This document shows, piece by piece, positions 26,301-38,436 of a stretch of 61,448 nucleotides of DNA. The notes under the pieces are model-generated. The model had not been told where the DNA came from. It searched no databases and worked only from the letters and a program-made list of their open reading frames with translations. The position numbers and the translations under genes were made by a program. Position 1 is the stretch's first letter; each line of letters starts with the position of its first letter. The DNA is from an uncultured Pseudomonadota bacterium (GTDB lineage: Bacteria > Pseudomonadota > Gammaproteobacteria > Burkholderiales > Eutrophovitaceae). The stretch is taken from the NCBI GenBank assembly GCA_937983055.1, contig CALJLA010000024.1, forward strand, positions 1 to 61,448, given 5' to 3'.

Positions 26301-26519
26301 CCGGAGCAGTTCCATCTTCAGACGCTCTAGGTCTTCCGACTGTGGCGCCGAGACGGCTGCAAGAAGCCGCCCAACGGAGTCGAGTGCGCGGTAGGCGTCA
26401 TCACTCGAGAAGCTCTCCTGGTGCGCCCACTTGTTTCGGTGGCCACGGAGTTCGCCGACGAGGCTGCGCTCCGCCGGACCGAGAATCTTGCGAAAGACGT
26501 CGTTCCAGGTCTCCCACAT
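23373..26519 (-). CDS. DUF499 ATPase of a methylase-associated defence cassette (downstream of an amber codon)
   Basis: The large frame encodes 1048 residues. It begins MWETWNDVFRKILGPAERSL, the second half of a Swt1/HEPN-like domain with the R-x4-H motif RNKWAH, then the DUF499 ATPase part: Walker A NFGGGKTHSM (about residue 185) and a Walker B-like region LILVDEWVAYARQL. A Thr/Gly/Pro-rich linker precedes the C-terminal domain. The protein is not complete from its natural start: the first 64 codons lie upstream in the same frame, cut off by TAG at 26528-26526. The ATG at 26519 could allow re-initiation. Such proteins occur beside DUF1156 methylases in phage-defence islands. Confidence 0.85.
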   Translation of the reverse strand: MWETWNDVFRKILGPAERSLVGELRGHRNKWAHQESFSSDDAYRALDSVGRLLAAVSAPQSEDLERLKMELLRVRFDEQARGERRKQAGTAIESAAAANLKPWREIVTPHKDVASGRYQQAEFAADLWQVHLGEGTDEYRDPVEFFRRTYLTESLKGLLVGAIHRLTSKGGDPVVQLQTNFGGGKTHSMLALYHLFSGANPTDLAGIDTVMQEAEAAQLPKARRVVLVGNKISPGNPSTKEDGTVIRTLWGELAWQLGGKKAYAKIAADDEKATSPGDTLRELFKEYGPCLILVDEWVAYARQLHDQSDLPAGGFETQFSFAQALTESAKLAGNCLLVISLPASDTAGSPHTQADDVEVGGQRGREALDRLRNVVGRIESSWRPASAEEGFEIVRRRLFEPFSDPTQFKDRDVVARAFAELYRTQHQEFPPECRDSDYEKRIKAAYPIHPEIFDRLYTDWSTLVKFQRTRGVLRLMAAVIHSLWEKGDRNPLILPANIAIDDPRVQFELTRYLTDNWVPVIEKDVDGPSSLPLQIDGEVPNLGKFAACRRVARAIYLGSAPTAAAAHRGLEDRRVKLGCVMPGESPAVFGDALRRLAGAATYLYQDGPRYWYSTQPTVTKLAEDRAEQMKRDPDKVVQELGARLRADLRKPGDFSRVHPLPQSGQDVPDDLDARLVVLGIDHPYSKEKGNAAEVAAKAILESRGNTPRLFRNTLVFLAADKTRLQDLDEAVRRYLAWESILAEREQLDLSPHQVKQAETQRDAASSAVSARVPETYQWLLVPVQENPQASVEWQAMRLSGQDALAVRASKKLRSDELLVTGFAATRLRMELDRVPLWRGDHVSVKQVVEDFAKYLYLPRVSEPHVLLNAIGDGIALLTWEQDAFAFADSYDDEAGRYRGLRGGQVATLPDADAPGLLVKPDVARKQLDAESTKVPGEPAVPGGETGTGADTGEGADTGAGGETTQPPKAAQPKRFHGTVELDATRVGRDASRIADEVISHLAGLVGAKVTVTLEVEAEIPSGAPDHVVRTVTENSRTLKFTSQGFEKE

Positions 26520-26525
26520 TAGCTT

Positions 26526-26720
26526 CTATAGCGCGGCGTCATCCCATTCCGGAATCGGCTTGTTCGCCAGCACCGGATCCTCGGCGTAGTCCCGGAGCTT
26601 GTGTGCGTCGAGACGACGCGACTCCATTGCCCCCTTGATTTCGCGTTCAACAAACGGCCCGAGTCCCGTTTTCAGGAGTTCAAGCGCTTTCCCAACTCGT
26701 TCGTGATTTGATATCGCCAT
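26526..26720 (-). pseudogene. N-terminal fragment of the DUF499 protein, ended by in-frame TAG
   Basis: 64 codons from ATG 26720: MAISNHERVGKALELLKTGL and onward to EWDDAAL, then TAG, AAG, CTA, ATG. The frame continues without change into the large DUF499 ORF (KLMWETWNDVF), so a single C-to-T change of CAG would explain the break. This fragment is the first half of the Swt1/HEPN-like domain. It starts 32 bases after the DUF1156 gene. Confidence 0.8.
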
Positions 26721-26752
26721 TCGTTACTCCGGGGACCCGTCTCTAGAAGCCA

Positions 26753-29700
26753 TCAAGCTTCTTCACCGGAAAATAGTGATGTCTGCCCTGGCTCCTCGAC
26801 TCTCTCCTCACGCACCAGACGCATGATCTCGGGCCAGCTCTGAACTAAACCGTTGTACGATAGTGCCTCGGCCGCGCGCTTCTTACGCTCGCAGAGCGTG
26901 TACAGCCGATAGCACAGCTCGCGCGCTGCCTCGGCCTTCGCGCCAAGTTCTCCGGCAAGCTCCGCGGCGGCGCTTTCACCTTCCGCCTCTAGCACACGAA
27001 TCAGGTGGTGGACCATCTCCCAGGCCGTCAGGCGCGGGTCGTTGCTGGGGTCCCATTCTGCGGGCAGCTCGTCCGGCTTCAGCAGCCGCACCTTGCCCGC
27101 TTTCGAGGAGAGAATTCCGGCCTCGACCAAGCCCCCGACGCTAGTATTCTTGGCCTTGGAAAGCTGCTCGGCCGCACCGTATTCTCCCTCGGCAAAGCCG
27201 GACTGCTCGAACCAGGTTAGTGCCCAGCGGCTGTCGGCGTCGAAGTCGCCTTCCTGCTCGGCCAGCGCCTCGTCGAGAGTTTGATTGATCAATGCAAGCG
27301 CTTCGCGCACGCTTAGCGGTTTGCCCTCGGCGTCGAGCACCTTGGCGTAACGGGTATAGACCGCCATACCTGGACCGATGGCTGCCTGCGCTAGATCCAC
27401 CGGCGCGATGTTGCCACGCTGCAGGTGGATCAATGCCTTGGGCAGCTCGAACTTGAGCGCGGTGATGAAGTCCCGGCGCGTGGCGGTTGGGGCCTCAGCG
27501 ACCCGCGAGCGGCAAACGAGAACAATGCTCGAAGCGAGGGCGTTGGTACCTCGACCTATGTTTCTCGTTGCCAGCTCGGATCTCATCGGCCACGTGCCAC
27601 TAATACCGAATCCGGCGCGGATCACCGCGTCCAAGAAGGTCTCCCAACCCGTTGAAGCCATCCCTTCATCGCCCTTTATCTCGGACTGCTTGAACGCGTA
27701 GTAGATGGTGACGGGAAAAGCCGCGTGTGACTGATCGGCGAGGCGATGCATTGCCTGCGTCATGCCATCGAGGAAGAACGTTTCGGCCTTCTCCTTGCTG
27801 CCGTGTCTGTAGGGCGTCGCCACAAGCTCCTCCGTCTTCGGAACAGCGAGTGTCGCGAATAGGTCAGGGAAGACGGCTCGCAGGGAGCGCCGCAGCCAAA
27901 CATAGAAGAAGTCCGACAAGTCAGCGTAGCCGATGTTGTCGTAGTAGGGTGGATCAGTCGAAACCAGGAAATCTCTACTTAGTGTTTGCGATTGTGCATT
28001 GCTCTGGACTGCAGTCCCCGGGACACTAGCCAAGAACTTGTCGAGAACCTCGCTTAGCGAATACGCAGTTCCGAATATGTCGCCTCCGGCACCCGCAAAA
28101 GGATTGGTTTCAGCATAGTCCCACACCATTGGCAGCGCCTGCCGTCCAAATGTCCCACGAAGGCGGTCCATTCCATGTTCCCAAACGCATAAAGCTGTAT
28201 TGCGGTCCGCAGCCTTGCTTAGTGCGAATCCGAGATACGTCTCAACGGCCTCGGCATAGGCCGACGCCCCGCTGCCACCGTCCTTCAGCGGTTTGTCCTC
28301 GGGCAGGCCAGCCGCGATAGCGTCGGCCTGTATCCGCTTGTGCATTTCCTGCACCAAGTCTGAAAAGGTCGTCAGCGCAACGAGTTGGCGCGGGGTAAAG
28401 AGGTCGCCGTACGTTGTCAGACCGTACTGCACCGTCCAGAAATTGCGTGGATCATCTGGCAACGCGCTATCTGGCTGCCAATCCGGCTTTGCCTCAAGCG
28501 CCACCGCCTCCTGCTCCGGTGTCGGTTCAAGATAAATGCGCCCGCGGTCGCCCTCAGTCACGATGGCCATCAACCTCGCGCCCATGCGTCCGGCCCTTCC
28601 CTCGGCCTTGACATAGTCACCGTCCATCGGCGTTCCCGACATCAGGCACCGGAAGTTCGCGCCGCGCGAAAGCTTGGTGCCGCTCTTCATTTCCGCAGCG
28701 TCCTTGGGCTTCCCTACCTTCACCGTAAAGCGGTAGCCATCGCGTTCGATCACCGGCTCGACGTAGGCCTCCTTGCCCGCCTTCGTGGAGAGCATGAAGG
28801 TCGACGCGAGCGGCACGTCCACCTGTGCAAAGGCCGGATTCGGGCTTTTCACGGTGCGCACCCACAGCCAGGCGATGACGGTGAGCTTGCGGCCGGCGTA
28901 CTGCTTCAGGTCCGGCCGCGCCGTGACCATTTCGGAGGTGACCTCAACCTTTGGATAAAGGTGCCCAATACGCTTTTCGGCCTCGTCGCGCATCGACCTG
29001 CCGTAGTGGCGCACATCCTCCGCCAGACCCTGTGCACCGGTCCATTCCCGGGCAAATAGGTTCTTATCCGAACGGGATTCGGGATTGACTGGCGGTTTGC
29101 CGGCGAACTTCGGTGGGATCTCGATCATCGCCTTGTTGATCAACACCGCCACCGGGTTCAGGTCGCTGGCATAGGCCCCCATCCCAAGCCGCTGCGCTTC
29201 CAGCGGCAGCGCGCCGCCGCCTGCGAACGGGTCGTGAAAGCCGGGCAGCTTGTTCCGGTCGAACAGCTCTCTGGCCCGTGGGTGATCCGCGTTCTCCGCG
29301 CAGGCCCGCCGCCAGCTCTGCCAGATCTCCGCGCGCGCCTTCTCCAGCACTGCCTCGTTCGTGGTGTTCTCCCACAGCACCAGATCCTCCAGGATCGCGA
29401 ACAGGCGGTCCCGCTCGATCTCGGCGACGACCTCGGCCAGTGTGGGCTCGGGTTCAGCGATCGCATCGTCATCAGCCAGAGCCTGCTTGGCCGCGTGCTC
29501 GGCTAGCCGTCTCTTAAGCTCCCGTTCCGCTGCCCGTCGTGTCTTGGAATCCGAAAGCAGGACGTCCACATACGCCGACGGGTCGTCGACCATCTGCGCG
29601 AAGATCACTGCACGCGCAGCCGCTAACGGTCGCCGAGCCCACCACAGATGCAGCGTGCTGGGATGGCCATGCCTGATGGACTTTTCTCTTGCGGACGCCT

Positions 29701-29755
29701 TGTTGATCGCGTCGAGAGGAAGGGCGACTTCGATCAGCTTCTTGTTAGTCTTCAT
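26753..29755 (-). CDS. DUF1156 adenine-type DNA methylase
   Basis: A 1000-residue protein. The N terminus MKTNKKLIEVALPLDAINKA, followed by the HGHPSTLHLWWARRPLAAAR stretch, is the DUF1156 signature. Methyltransferase motif I is HDPFAGGGALPLEAQRLG (about residue 175) and the catalytic motif is DPPYYDNIGY (about 590), as in N6-adenine or N4-cytosine methylases. In this cassette type it likely marks host DNA while helicase and ATPase partners act on unmarked phage DNA; that is inference from context. The start was set at this Met because the 17 upstream codons overlap the helicase gene. Confidence 0.93.
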   Translation of the reverse strand: MKTNKKLIEVALPLDAINKASAREKSIRHGHPSTLHLWWARRPLAAARAVIFAQMVDDPSAYVDVLLSDSKTRRAAERELKRRLAEHAAKQALADDDAIAEPEPTLAEVVAEIERDRLFAILEDLVLWENTTNEAVLEKARAEIWQSWRRACAENADHPRARELFDRNKLPGFHDPFAGGGALPLEAQRLGMGAYASDLNPVAVLINKAMIEIPPKFAGKPPVNPESRSDKNLFAREWTGAQGLAEDVRHYGRSMRDEAEKRIGHLYPKVEVTSEMVTARPDLKQYAGRKLTVIAWLWVRTVKSPNPAFAQVDVPLASTFMLSTKAGKEAYVEPVIERDGYRFTVKVGKPKDAAEMKSGTKLSRGANFRCLMSGTPMDGDYVKAEGRAGRMGARLMAIVTEGDRGRIYLEPTPEQEAVALEAKPDWQPDSALPDDPRNFWTVQYGLTTYGDLFTPRQLVALTTFSDLVQEMHKRIQADAIAAGLPEDKPLKDGGSGASAYAEAVETYLGFALSKAADRNTALCVWEHGMDRLRGTFGRQALPMVWDYAETNPFAGAGGDIFGTAYSLSEVLDKFLASVPGTAVQSNAQSQTLSRDFLVSTDPPYYDNIGYADLSDFFYVWLRRSLRAVFPDLFATLAVPKTEELVATPYRHGSKEKAETFFLDGMTQAMHRLADQSHAAFPVTIYYAFKQSEIKGDEGMASTGWETFLDAVIRAGFGISGTWPMRSELATRNIGRGTNALASSIVLVCRSRVAEAPTATRRDFITALKFELPKALIHLQRGNIAPVDLAQAAIGPGMAVYTRYAKVLDAEGKPLSVREALALINQTLDEALAEQEGDFDADSRWALTWFEQSGFAEGEYGAAEQLSKAKNTSVGGLVEAGILSSKAGKVRLLKPDELPAEWDPSNDPRLTAWEMVHHLIRVLEAEGESAAAELAGELGAKAEAARELCYRLYTLCERKKRAAEALSYNGLVQSWPEIMRLVREERVEEPGQTSLFSGEEA

Positions 29756-29780
29756 TTCCAGCGGATTCCGGTCACTAAGC

Positions 29781-33359
<3,579 letters not shown>

Positions 33360-33393
33360 TGGAACCCCTTATCCTCCATGCGCCCGTCGTACG

Positions 33394-33594
33394 TCACCCG
33401 TCATTTGCCTCATCTCCGCGGTTGCCGCCGCCGCTTCGAACCCATTCATCGATTTCTTCTTTTCTGAACTTCCACAGCCGCCCGACCTTGTGCGCGGGCA
33501 TCTGCTTGCGGTCGATCCACTTGTACACGGTGTCGCGCTTGACCCCGAGGTACAGCGCAATCTCGTCGACCGAGAGCCATCGGTCTTCAACCAT
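33394..33594 (-). CDS. Excisionase-like helix-turn-helix protein heading the methylase-helicase cassette
   Basis: A 66-residue MerR-type HTH_17 protein: RWLSVDEIALYLGVKRDTVY, then KWIDRKQMPAHKVGRLWKFR and EEIDEWV. Proteins of this kind often head defence cassettes with DUF1156/helicase genes and probably regulate them. The 247-base spacer to the divergent small gene at 33842 should hold promoters for both; I see no clear consensus boxes there. Confidence 0.85.
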   Translation of the reverse strand: MVEDRWLSVDEIALYLGVKRDTVYKWIDRKQMPAHKVGRLWKFRKEEIDEWVRSGGGNRGDEANDG

Positions 33595-33841
33595 CTAATT
33601 GTTTCCCCTGACGCAAACCCGGCAGGTCATTGCGGCCGCGGCTGGATCTCCCCCGAAACCCATCAAGGGAAGAGTTGTCCAATTGGTACGGCCAAACTAG
33701 GCCCCATGCTAGTAGAATTGGGCGGATCGAACCAGCAGGAAATGCGAGGATCGCAGGTCTTGCCCGAAGAAAACGACAGGAATACAAGGAGTTGGGGGCT
33801 GATCTGTCCGGCACGTGCCCTCGGCCGCAGGGTAGACTGCC

Positions 33842-34117
33842 ATGAAGGTCCGGCAGTCGCGCCGCCGTGGCCCAGCCAGCATTCAGGAGGCGAATACGTT
33901 GAAGAAGGTGTTGAAAGCAGGCGGCAGGCTCACGATCGCGACGATCGGCGCGGGCATCGGAGCGCTGTTGGCCGCGGTCCGCTTTCTGGCCGGCGCCGCC
34001 GAGACGACGCCGGCGGACGATGAGCTCAGCAGCTCCGTCCGGGGCGGCCTCCTCAACTACAGGACTGGCAAGTTCGACGACGGAACCGATCCGGCCGGCA
34101 TCTACAAGCCTGATTAG
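33842..34117 (+). CDS. Small membrane-anchored protein of unknown function, ICE-associated
   Basis: A 91-residue protein with a basic N terminus, one hydrophobic segment (LTIATIGAGIGALLAAVRFL, about residues 30-49) and a polar end containing GGLLNYRTGKFDDGTDPAG. I recall similar LNYRTGxFDDGTDP proteins beside traG-like genes in ICEs, but not a function. It points toward traG (convergent, 12 bases apart). If the later in-frame start is used, the protein is about 70 residues. Confidence 0.7.
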   Translation: MKVRQSRRRGPASIQEANTLKKVLKAGGRLTIATIGAGIGALLAAVRFLAGAAETTPADDELSSSVRGGLLNYRTGKFDDGTDPAGIYKPD

Positions 34118-34129
34118 GCTCCCCCGACT

Positions 34130-35695
34130 CTATTTCCGGATCCCTTTCGACAGGGCAGCCTTACCGATGGCCCCGCCCTGACGGCCGGCGTCCTGAGCAG
34201 GATTCCGCATCGCGCTGGTCGCGACCTCGAGGGACCGACCCACCTTCAGCCCCGCCCAGCCCATCATGCCCGTCCAAAGCAGGGGCAACCCCAAGTAGAG
34301 GCTGGTCGTAATCATGTTGAGCAGCATGCGCTTGGCGTCATGCTCGCCGGGATTGGCGAAGATCTGCAGGAACACGTTCACGTTTGGGTACATGGACAGG
34401 ATCAGGTTCTGGTCCACCCACATGGCCAGGTACCAGAGCACGCTCCAGAACTTGACAGTGAAGATCGCCATCGCGCCGACCACCATCATCGACAGCGAGT
34501 AGCGGGACAGGACCACGATCATCGGTAGCAGCGCGTAGATGCCGAGCAGCATCAGCGCCTGGACCATCGGCAGCGCCTGCAGTACCGCGGTCATCGTCAC
34601 CGAGAAAAGCCCCGAGGCGACGAGCACCCCGCCCGTCGCGAGGCCCCCCTTGGCGATGTTCTCGGCCGTGGCGAGCCAGCCGGTGTTGGCCGTGTTGCCG
34701 GCGACGAGCTCATTGCTGGACCAGGAGGGCGGCGCGTTGTTGAGAACCGTGCGGACCACGGCATCTTCCTGCTGTTCGCTGGCCAGGATCGGTGCCACCG
34801 CGACGACCAGGCCCGAGAACCCCGCCGAGGTCGCGTCCGCCTCGTTAATGAGCTTCTCGCGCAGGCCCTGGGCGCCGTTCTCCCACCACTCCTTGCACGT
34901 GGGCTTGCCCCAGATGGGCGGTGAGGCGGGGTCGTACTCTGTATCGCGGGCCGGGTTGTAGGCCCAGCCCGGAATCTGTTTCGACGGGCGCAGGGTGTCG
35001 TAGTAGCCGGCGGTGTCCCGGTAGACGTGCGAACCCATCCAATCCGGATCGTCTTCGCCGTAGGTCGCCAGGATTCCGGTTACCGCGGCGGTCGCCGGCC
35101 GTTCCGCCTGGTACTTGGAACGCGCGGCCACGTAGCATTCGCTGAAGAAGTCGCTCGTTTCCTGCCGCAGCCGGGGATCGGCAATGGTGGCGAGCCGCGC
35201 CTGTTGTTCATAGGTGCGCATGTCGCTCGCGGCGGGCAGGCCTTCGACCACGGCATGGTTGAATCCGGAGCTCATGGCCAACACGGCGTACCACCAGACC
35301 GGGATGTTCACGGTCGCTGGCGAGCCATTGAATCCGGCCGCCCCGTAGGTACTCTGCGGTGCCGCCACGGTGGCGGTCGCCGGCGTCGGGTCGGCAAGTG
35401 TAGGCTGAGGTTCGTAACTCAAGGTCCCGGCGTTCAATGGCGTAAGTGCTGCCGGCTGACCGGCCAGCACTACAACGAGCAGCGCCAGGAAGAGCTCGAT
35501 CTCCATACGCCGCAGCGAAAGTCCGGTGACCGTGCCGAACTGACCACCCTCGGCCGGGTCGCGCCAGTTGTCGATCAGGATGCCGAGGAACGGCAGGTAG
35601 ACAATGCCAGTGCCGACCAGCACATCCCACAGCACGTCGTAGAACGCCCAGCCGAATAGCGTCGTGAAGAGTTCGAGGTAGCTGTCGACGCTCAT
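34130..35695 (-). CDS. traG: TraG N-terminal domain conjugative transfer protein
   Basis: A 521-residue inner membrane protein of the ICE mating-pair apparatus. It has N-terminal hydrophobic segments (FTTLFGWAFYDVLWDVLVGT region), a long periplasmic part (about 95-370) and several hydrophobic segments near the C terminus (VQALMLLGIYALLPMIVVLS). TraG-N proteins act in pilus assembly and mating stabilisation. The start at 35695 overlaps the upstream stop by four bases (ATGA); a longer frame upstream reads as non-coding. Confidence 0.88.
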   Translation of the reverse strand: MSVDSYLELFTTLFGWAFYDVLWDVLVGTGIVYLPFLGILIDNWRDPAEGGQFGTVTGLSLRRMEIELFLALLVVVLAGQPAALTPLNAGTLSYEPQPTLADPTPATATVAAPQSTYGAAGFNGSPATVNIPVWWYAVLAMSSGFNHAVVEGLPAASDMRTYEQQARLATIADPRLRQETSDFFSECYVAARSKYQAERPATAAVTGILATYGEDDPDWMGSHVYRDTAGYYDTLRPSKQIPGWAYNPARDTEYDPASPPIWGKPTCKEWWENGAQGLREKLINEADATSAGFSGLVVAVAPILASEQQEDAVVRTVLNNAPPSWSSNELVAGNTANTGWLATAENIAKGGLATGGVLVASGLFSVTMTAVLQALPMVQALMLLGIYALLPMIVVLSRYSLSMMVVGAMAIFTVKFWSVLWYLAMWVDQNLILSMYPNVNVFLQIFANPGEHDAKRMLLNMITTSLYLGLPLLWTGMMGWAGLKVGRSLEVATSAMRNPAQDAGRQGGAIGKAALSKGIRK

Positions 35696-36075
35696 GCAAG
35701 GGGCCCCGAAATCGCGCCCAGGAAGCGACCGATCAGGTTCTGCCCGAGCACGAGCTCGATGACGATCAGCCAGCCCACGACCCGCCAGCGCAGCGCCATC
35801 CAGCGTGCATGGGTACGGTCGTCGTACCGTTCGGCTCCGGCCCAGAATGCCGGCAACCAAGGCCAAGCCAGTGCCAGCAGGCCAATCAGCGCGAAACGGA
35901 TCGCGCTTGCGAACGGCTTCGCCGCAGCGACCCGCTCAGAGACGGTGGAGAGCGAGTTCAGCTCCACTACCTGCCAGAGTGCCAAACCGACGGCAATCAC
36001 GCCGCCGACTGCGACCAGCGACAGCGTGAGAAACCAACGGCGGCGCAACTGTGCCCCGTTACTGAACGCGGCCAT
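35692..36075 (-). CDS. Small ICE membrane protein between TraG and TIGR03755 genes
   Basis: A 127-residue protein with three hydrophobic segments (LTLSLVAVGGVIAVGLALWQ; FALIGLLALAWPWLPAFWAG; WLIVIELVLGQNLIG). No recognised domain. Its ends overlap both neighbours (17 bases upstream, 4 bases downstream), so it is co-translated with the transfer module. Role in transfer inferred from position only. Confidence 0.75.
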   Translation of the reverse strand: MAAFSNGAQLRRRWFLTLSLVAVGGVIAVGLALWQVVELNSLSTVSERVAAAKPFASAIRFALIGLLALAWPWLPAFWAGAERYDDRTHARWMALRWRVVGWLIVIELVLGQNLIGRFLGAISGPLA

Positions 36076-37411
36076 TGCTGAGCGGCCGGGGATCGATGGG
36101 CTCCCCTTGCGGGACGTTTAACGACGCTTGGCGGCGTGCCGCCGCGCGTTCGAGCAGTACCGTCACGGTGTCGGAGACCACTTCGCGGCGCACGCGGGTC
36201 TCGAACAGGAGGCTCTCGATCTCCTTGTCGAGCTCGGTGATCGCCGTGTCGGCGTGCTGCCGCGCGACCTCGGTGGCATACACTTCCGGCACCTGACGGC
36301 CCGACAGCAGCAGCCGCCGGGCATACAGGGCCTTCTCCACCGTGCGCGCCGTGCTGATCTCGGACACCAACCGGCCGATGATGAGCCCCTGCTCAGTGGC
36401 CGGCATCTCGCGGATCGCCTCGACCACCTGGCGTGTGACTGCGACGCCAGGGGCGGTGACAAGCTCGAGGTTCGCGAGCGTCGGCGGTGTCGCGCCGCTG
36501 ACCAGGTTCGCGAGTTCGGTCGTCACGGTCGCCGACTCGCTGTAGAGCTTGGGCAGGAGCCCGGTGCCCGGGATGCTGTCCTTGCGGCAGGTGTCGCAGG
36601 TGGTGACGATGTTCTCGCCCACCACGTCGACCACCCAGTTCCTCGCGGCGACCGGCGTCGGCCAGACCTCGGACAGCCGCGTGGCGGATGCCGCGGGCAC
36701 GGGGGCGGTCGAAGTGATCGGCCGGTTCATGTTGATGTTGTAACCCGCCTGCACGATGTCTCCGGTGAAGCGGAGCACCGGCTGCCCGGCGCCGCCGGCC
36801 TGGCCACCGATCCACGGCACACCGTTGTCGCCGTTCGAGGTCTCGACCGATTCCTTCGCGGTCACGGCGTCGTTCCCACCGATCCCCATCTGTACTTTCC
36901 AGTCGTTGCCCTTGGAGAGCGTGACGAGATCCGCGTAGGGGTTCTTGCCCTGGGCGATCTCGGCCTCCATCTGCTCGCAGCTCTTGGTCGCAAGCTGCAT
37001 CGTCTCCTCCGCCTTCAGCAGCGCGTTCTGGAACAGGTCGTAGAGGCCGGGGTTTGCCCGTTGCAGGATCAGCGCCGGCAGTGCGGCGATTGCTGACGAC
37101 GCGGCGGCCGTCATGGCGTTCATCATGTCGTCAACGCCAGACTTGATGTCGTTCAGGGTGTTGGTGACTGCGAGTACCGGGTCGAACTTGCCGCAGCTGT
37201 AGCCGAGCCCGAGCTGGGCGGAACCGCCGAGGGTCACCGATACCACCGACGGGTTGGCAGGAGCCGAAACCGGTTCGGCTCCGCCGATCTCGTAGTACCA
37301 GAGGCTGTCTTCGGTCGGGCCTTCGGCGGCATGTGCCGCGTGCGCGGTCAACGCTGCGACGAGCATCGCGAAGGCGGCGAGCCTCGAGCTTCCGTGGTTC
37401 GGGTATGTCAT
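36059..37411 (-). CDS. Integrating conjugative element protein, TIGR03755-type
   Basis: A 450-residue secreted transfer protein. It starts MTYPNHGSSRLAAFAMLVAA with a signal peptide ending around AHAAHAAEG, then EDSLWYYEIGGAEPVSAP, a conserved opening in this family. It resembles TraH-like proteins in having a C-terminal coiled coil (LDKEIESLLFETRVRREVVS). The start is fixed by a four-base ATGA overlap with the gene upstream. Confidence 0.86.
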   Translation of the reverse strand: MTYPNHGSSRLAAFAMLVAALTAHAAHAAEGPTEDSLWYYEIGGAEPVSAPANPSVVSVTLGGSAQLGLGYSCGKFDPVLAVTNTLNDIKSGVDDMMNAMTAAASSAIAALPALILQRANPGLYDLFQNALLKAEETMQLATKSCEQMEAEIAQGKNPYADLVTLSKGNDWKVQMGIGGNDAVTAKESVETSNGDNGVPWIGGQAGGAGQPVLRFTGDIVQAGYNINMNRPITSTAPVPAASATRLSEVWPTPVAARNWVVDVVGENIVTTCDTCRKDSIPGTGLLPKLYSESATVTTELANLVSGATPPTLANLELVTAPGVAVTRQVVEAIREMPATEQGLIIGRLVSEISTARTVEKALYARRLLLSGRQVPEVYATEVARQHADTAITELDKEIESLLFETRVRREVVSDTVTVLLERAAARRQASLNVPQGEPIDPRPLSNGRVQ

Positions 37412-38436
37412 GGCGGGTACGAGATCCAGTTGATGTCGAACAGAAACCACTGCCCGCGGCGGCTGCAGCACTGGTAGGGTCGCCAGAGGTTCCAGACATA
37501 GTCACCGGCCGCGTCGACCCGGCCGCCTCCCCAGCCGGAGAGGCTCACCAGGTCGTTGGTACCGAACACGTTGCAGCTCGCCTCCGGGCGCGGCGCTAGC
37601 ATCTGCCAGGTGCCGGTGCGAGCGTCCTTCTCGACCAGCGGGCCCGGCGGCCAGACGCGTTGGCTGCCAGAGCTGGGCTCGGTAAGCGGCACGTAGACAT
37701 GTGGCTGACCGGTACGGGTCACGATGTCGCCAGCGCGCTGGGCGGTGACGGCGGCAGCCTTGGGTTCGTCCGCCTGGGTGGTCCAGCCGGTGCGAGGATG
37801 CACGCTGCCCCAGGTCTGCAGTGGGAAGGTGCCGACCTCCCGCAGCCCCGGCACCCAGCTCGCCGCGTAGAAGATCTCCGGGATCTCCTGCCGCCAGGAC
37901 AGGGCATCGAGCCCGGACTGGAAGTACGGGAAGAAAGACGTCGTCTGGGATTCGCAGACGAGGCCGACGCCGGCGACGAGGCCGGACAATGTACTCAGCG
38001 GGTGGCCGATAGCATCGCTCTCGCGGAACACGAGATTGCGGTGATCCTTCCGGTCGCCGGCCCCCTCGGTGCGGTTGCCGGCGCTGTCGATCGGGACCGG
38101 CAGAAAAGCACCCAGCAGACCGGTTGCAGCCGTGCGCTGGGCGAGGCCGAGCGTTGCGCGGATCTCCGCCCACGGATTGCCACCGAGCTCGTTGTAGACA
38201 CTGACGACCAGGTCCGGGTTGTAGTGCCCGACCTTGAGTGAGGTGCGGACACGACAGCCGGTCCAGGAACAACGCAGCCAGAAGCACACTCCTACCGGCA
38301 TCCAGCGCATGCAGGCGAGGGTCGCCGCCGTGGTCTGGGCGATTATACCGGGTGTCGTGACCGTTGCTGCTTGGCTCCCGGCGGATACCAGGAGCAGCAA
38401 TGCCAAGCCGAGAACAGGGAGGCGCTGACGCCTCAT
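37408..38436 (-). CDS. TraU-like integrating conjugative element protein, TIGR03756-type
   Basis: A 342-residue periplasmic protein with a signal peptide (MRRQRLPVLGLALLLLVSAG). It is rich in Cys, with CMRWMPVGVCFWLRCSWTGC near residues 45-64 and YQCCSRRGQW near the end, like TraU, which acts in F-type mating and DNA transfer. Disulphide formation in the periplasm is likely. It overlaps both neighbours by four bases. Confidence 0.87.
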   Translation of the reverse strand: MRRQRLPVLGLALLLLVSAGSQAATVTTPGIIAQTTAATLACMRWMPVGVCFWLRCSWTGCRVRTSLKVGHYNPDLVVSVYNELGGNPWAEIRATLGLAQRTAATGLLGAFLPVPIDSAGNRTEGAGDRKDHRNLVFRESDAIGHPLSTLSGLVAGVGLVCESQTTSFFPYFQSGLDALSWRQEIPEIFYAASWVPGLREVGTFPLQTWGSVHPRTGWTTQADEPKAAAVTAQRAGDIVTRTGQPHVYVPLTEPSSGSQRVWPPGPLVEKDARTGTWQMLAPRPEASCNVFGTNDLVSLSGWGGGRVDAAGDYVWNLWRPYQCCSRRGQWFLFDINWISYPP

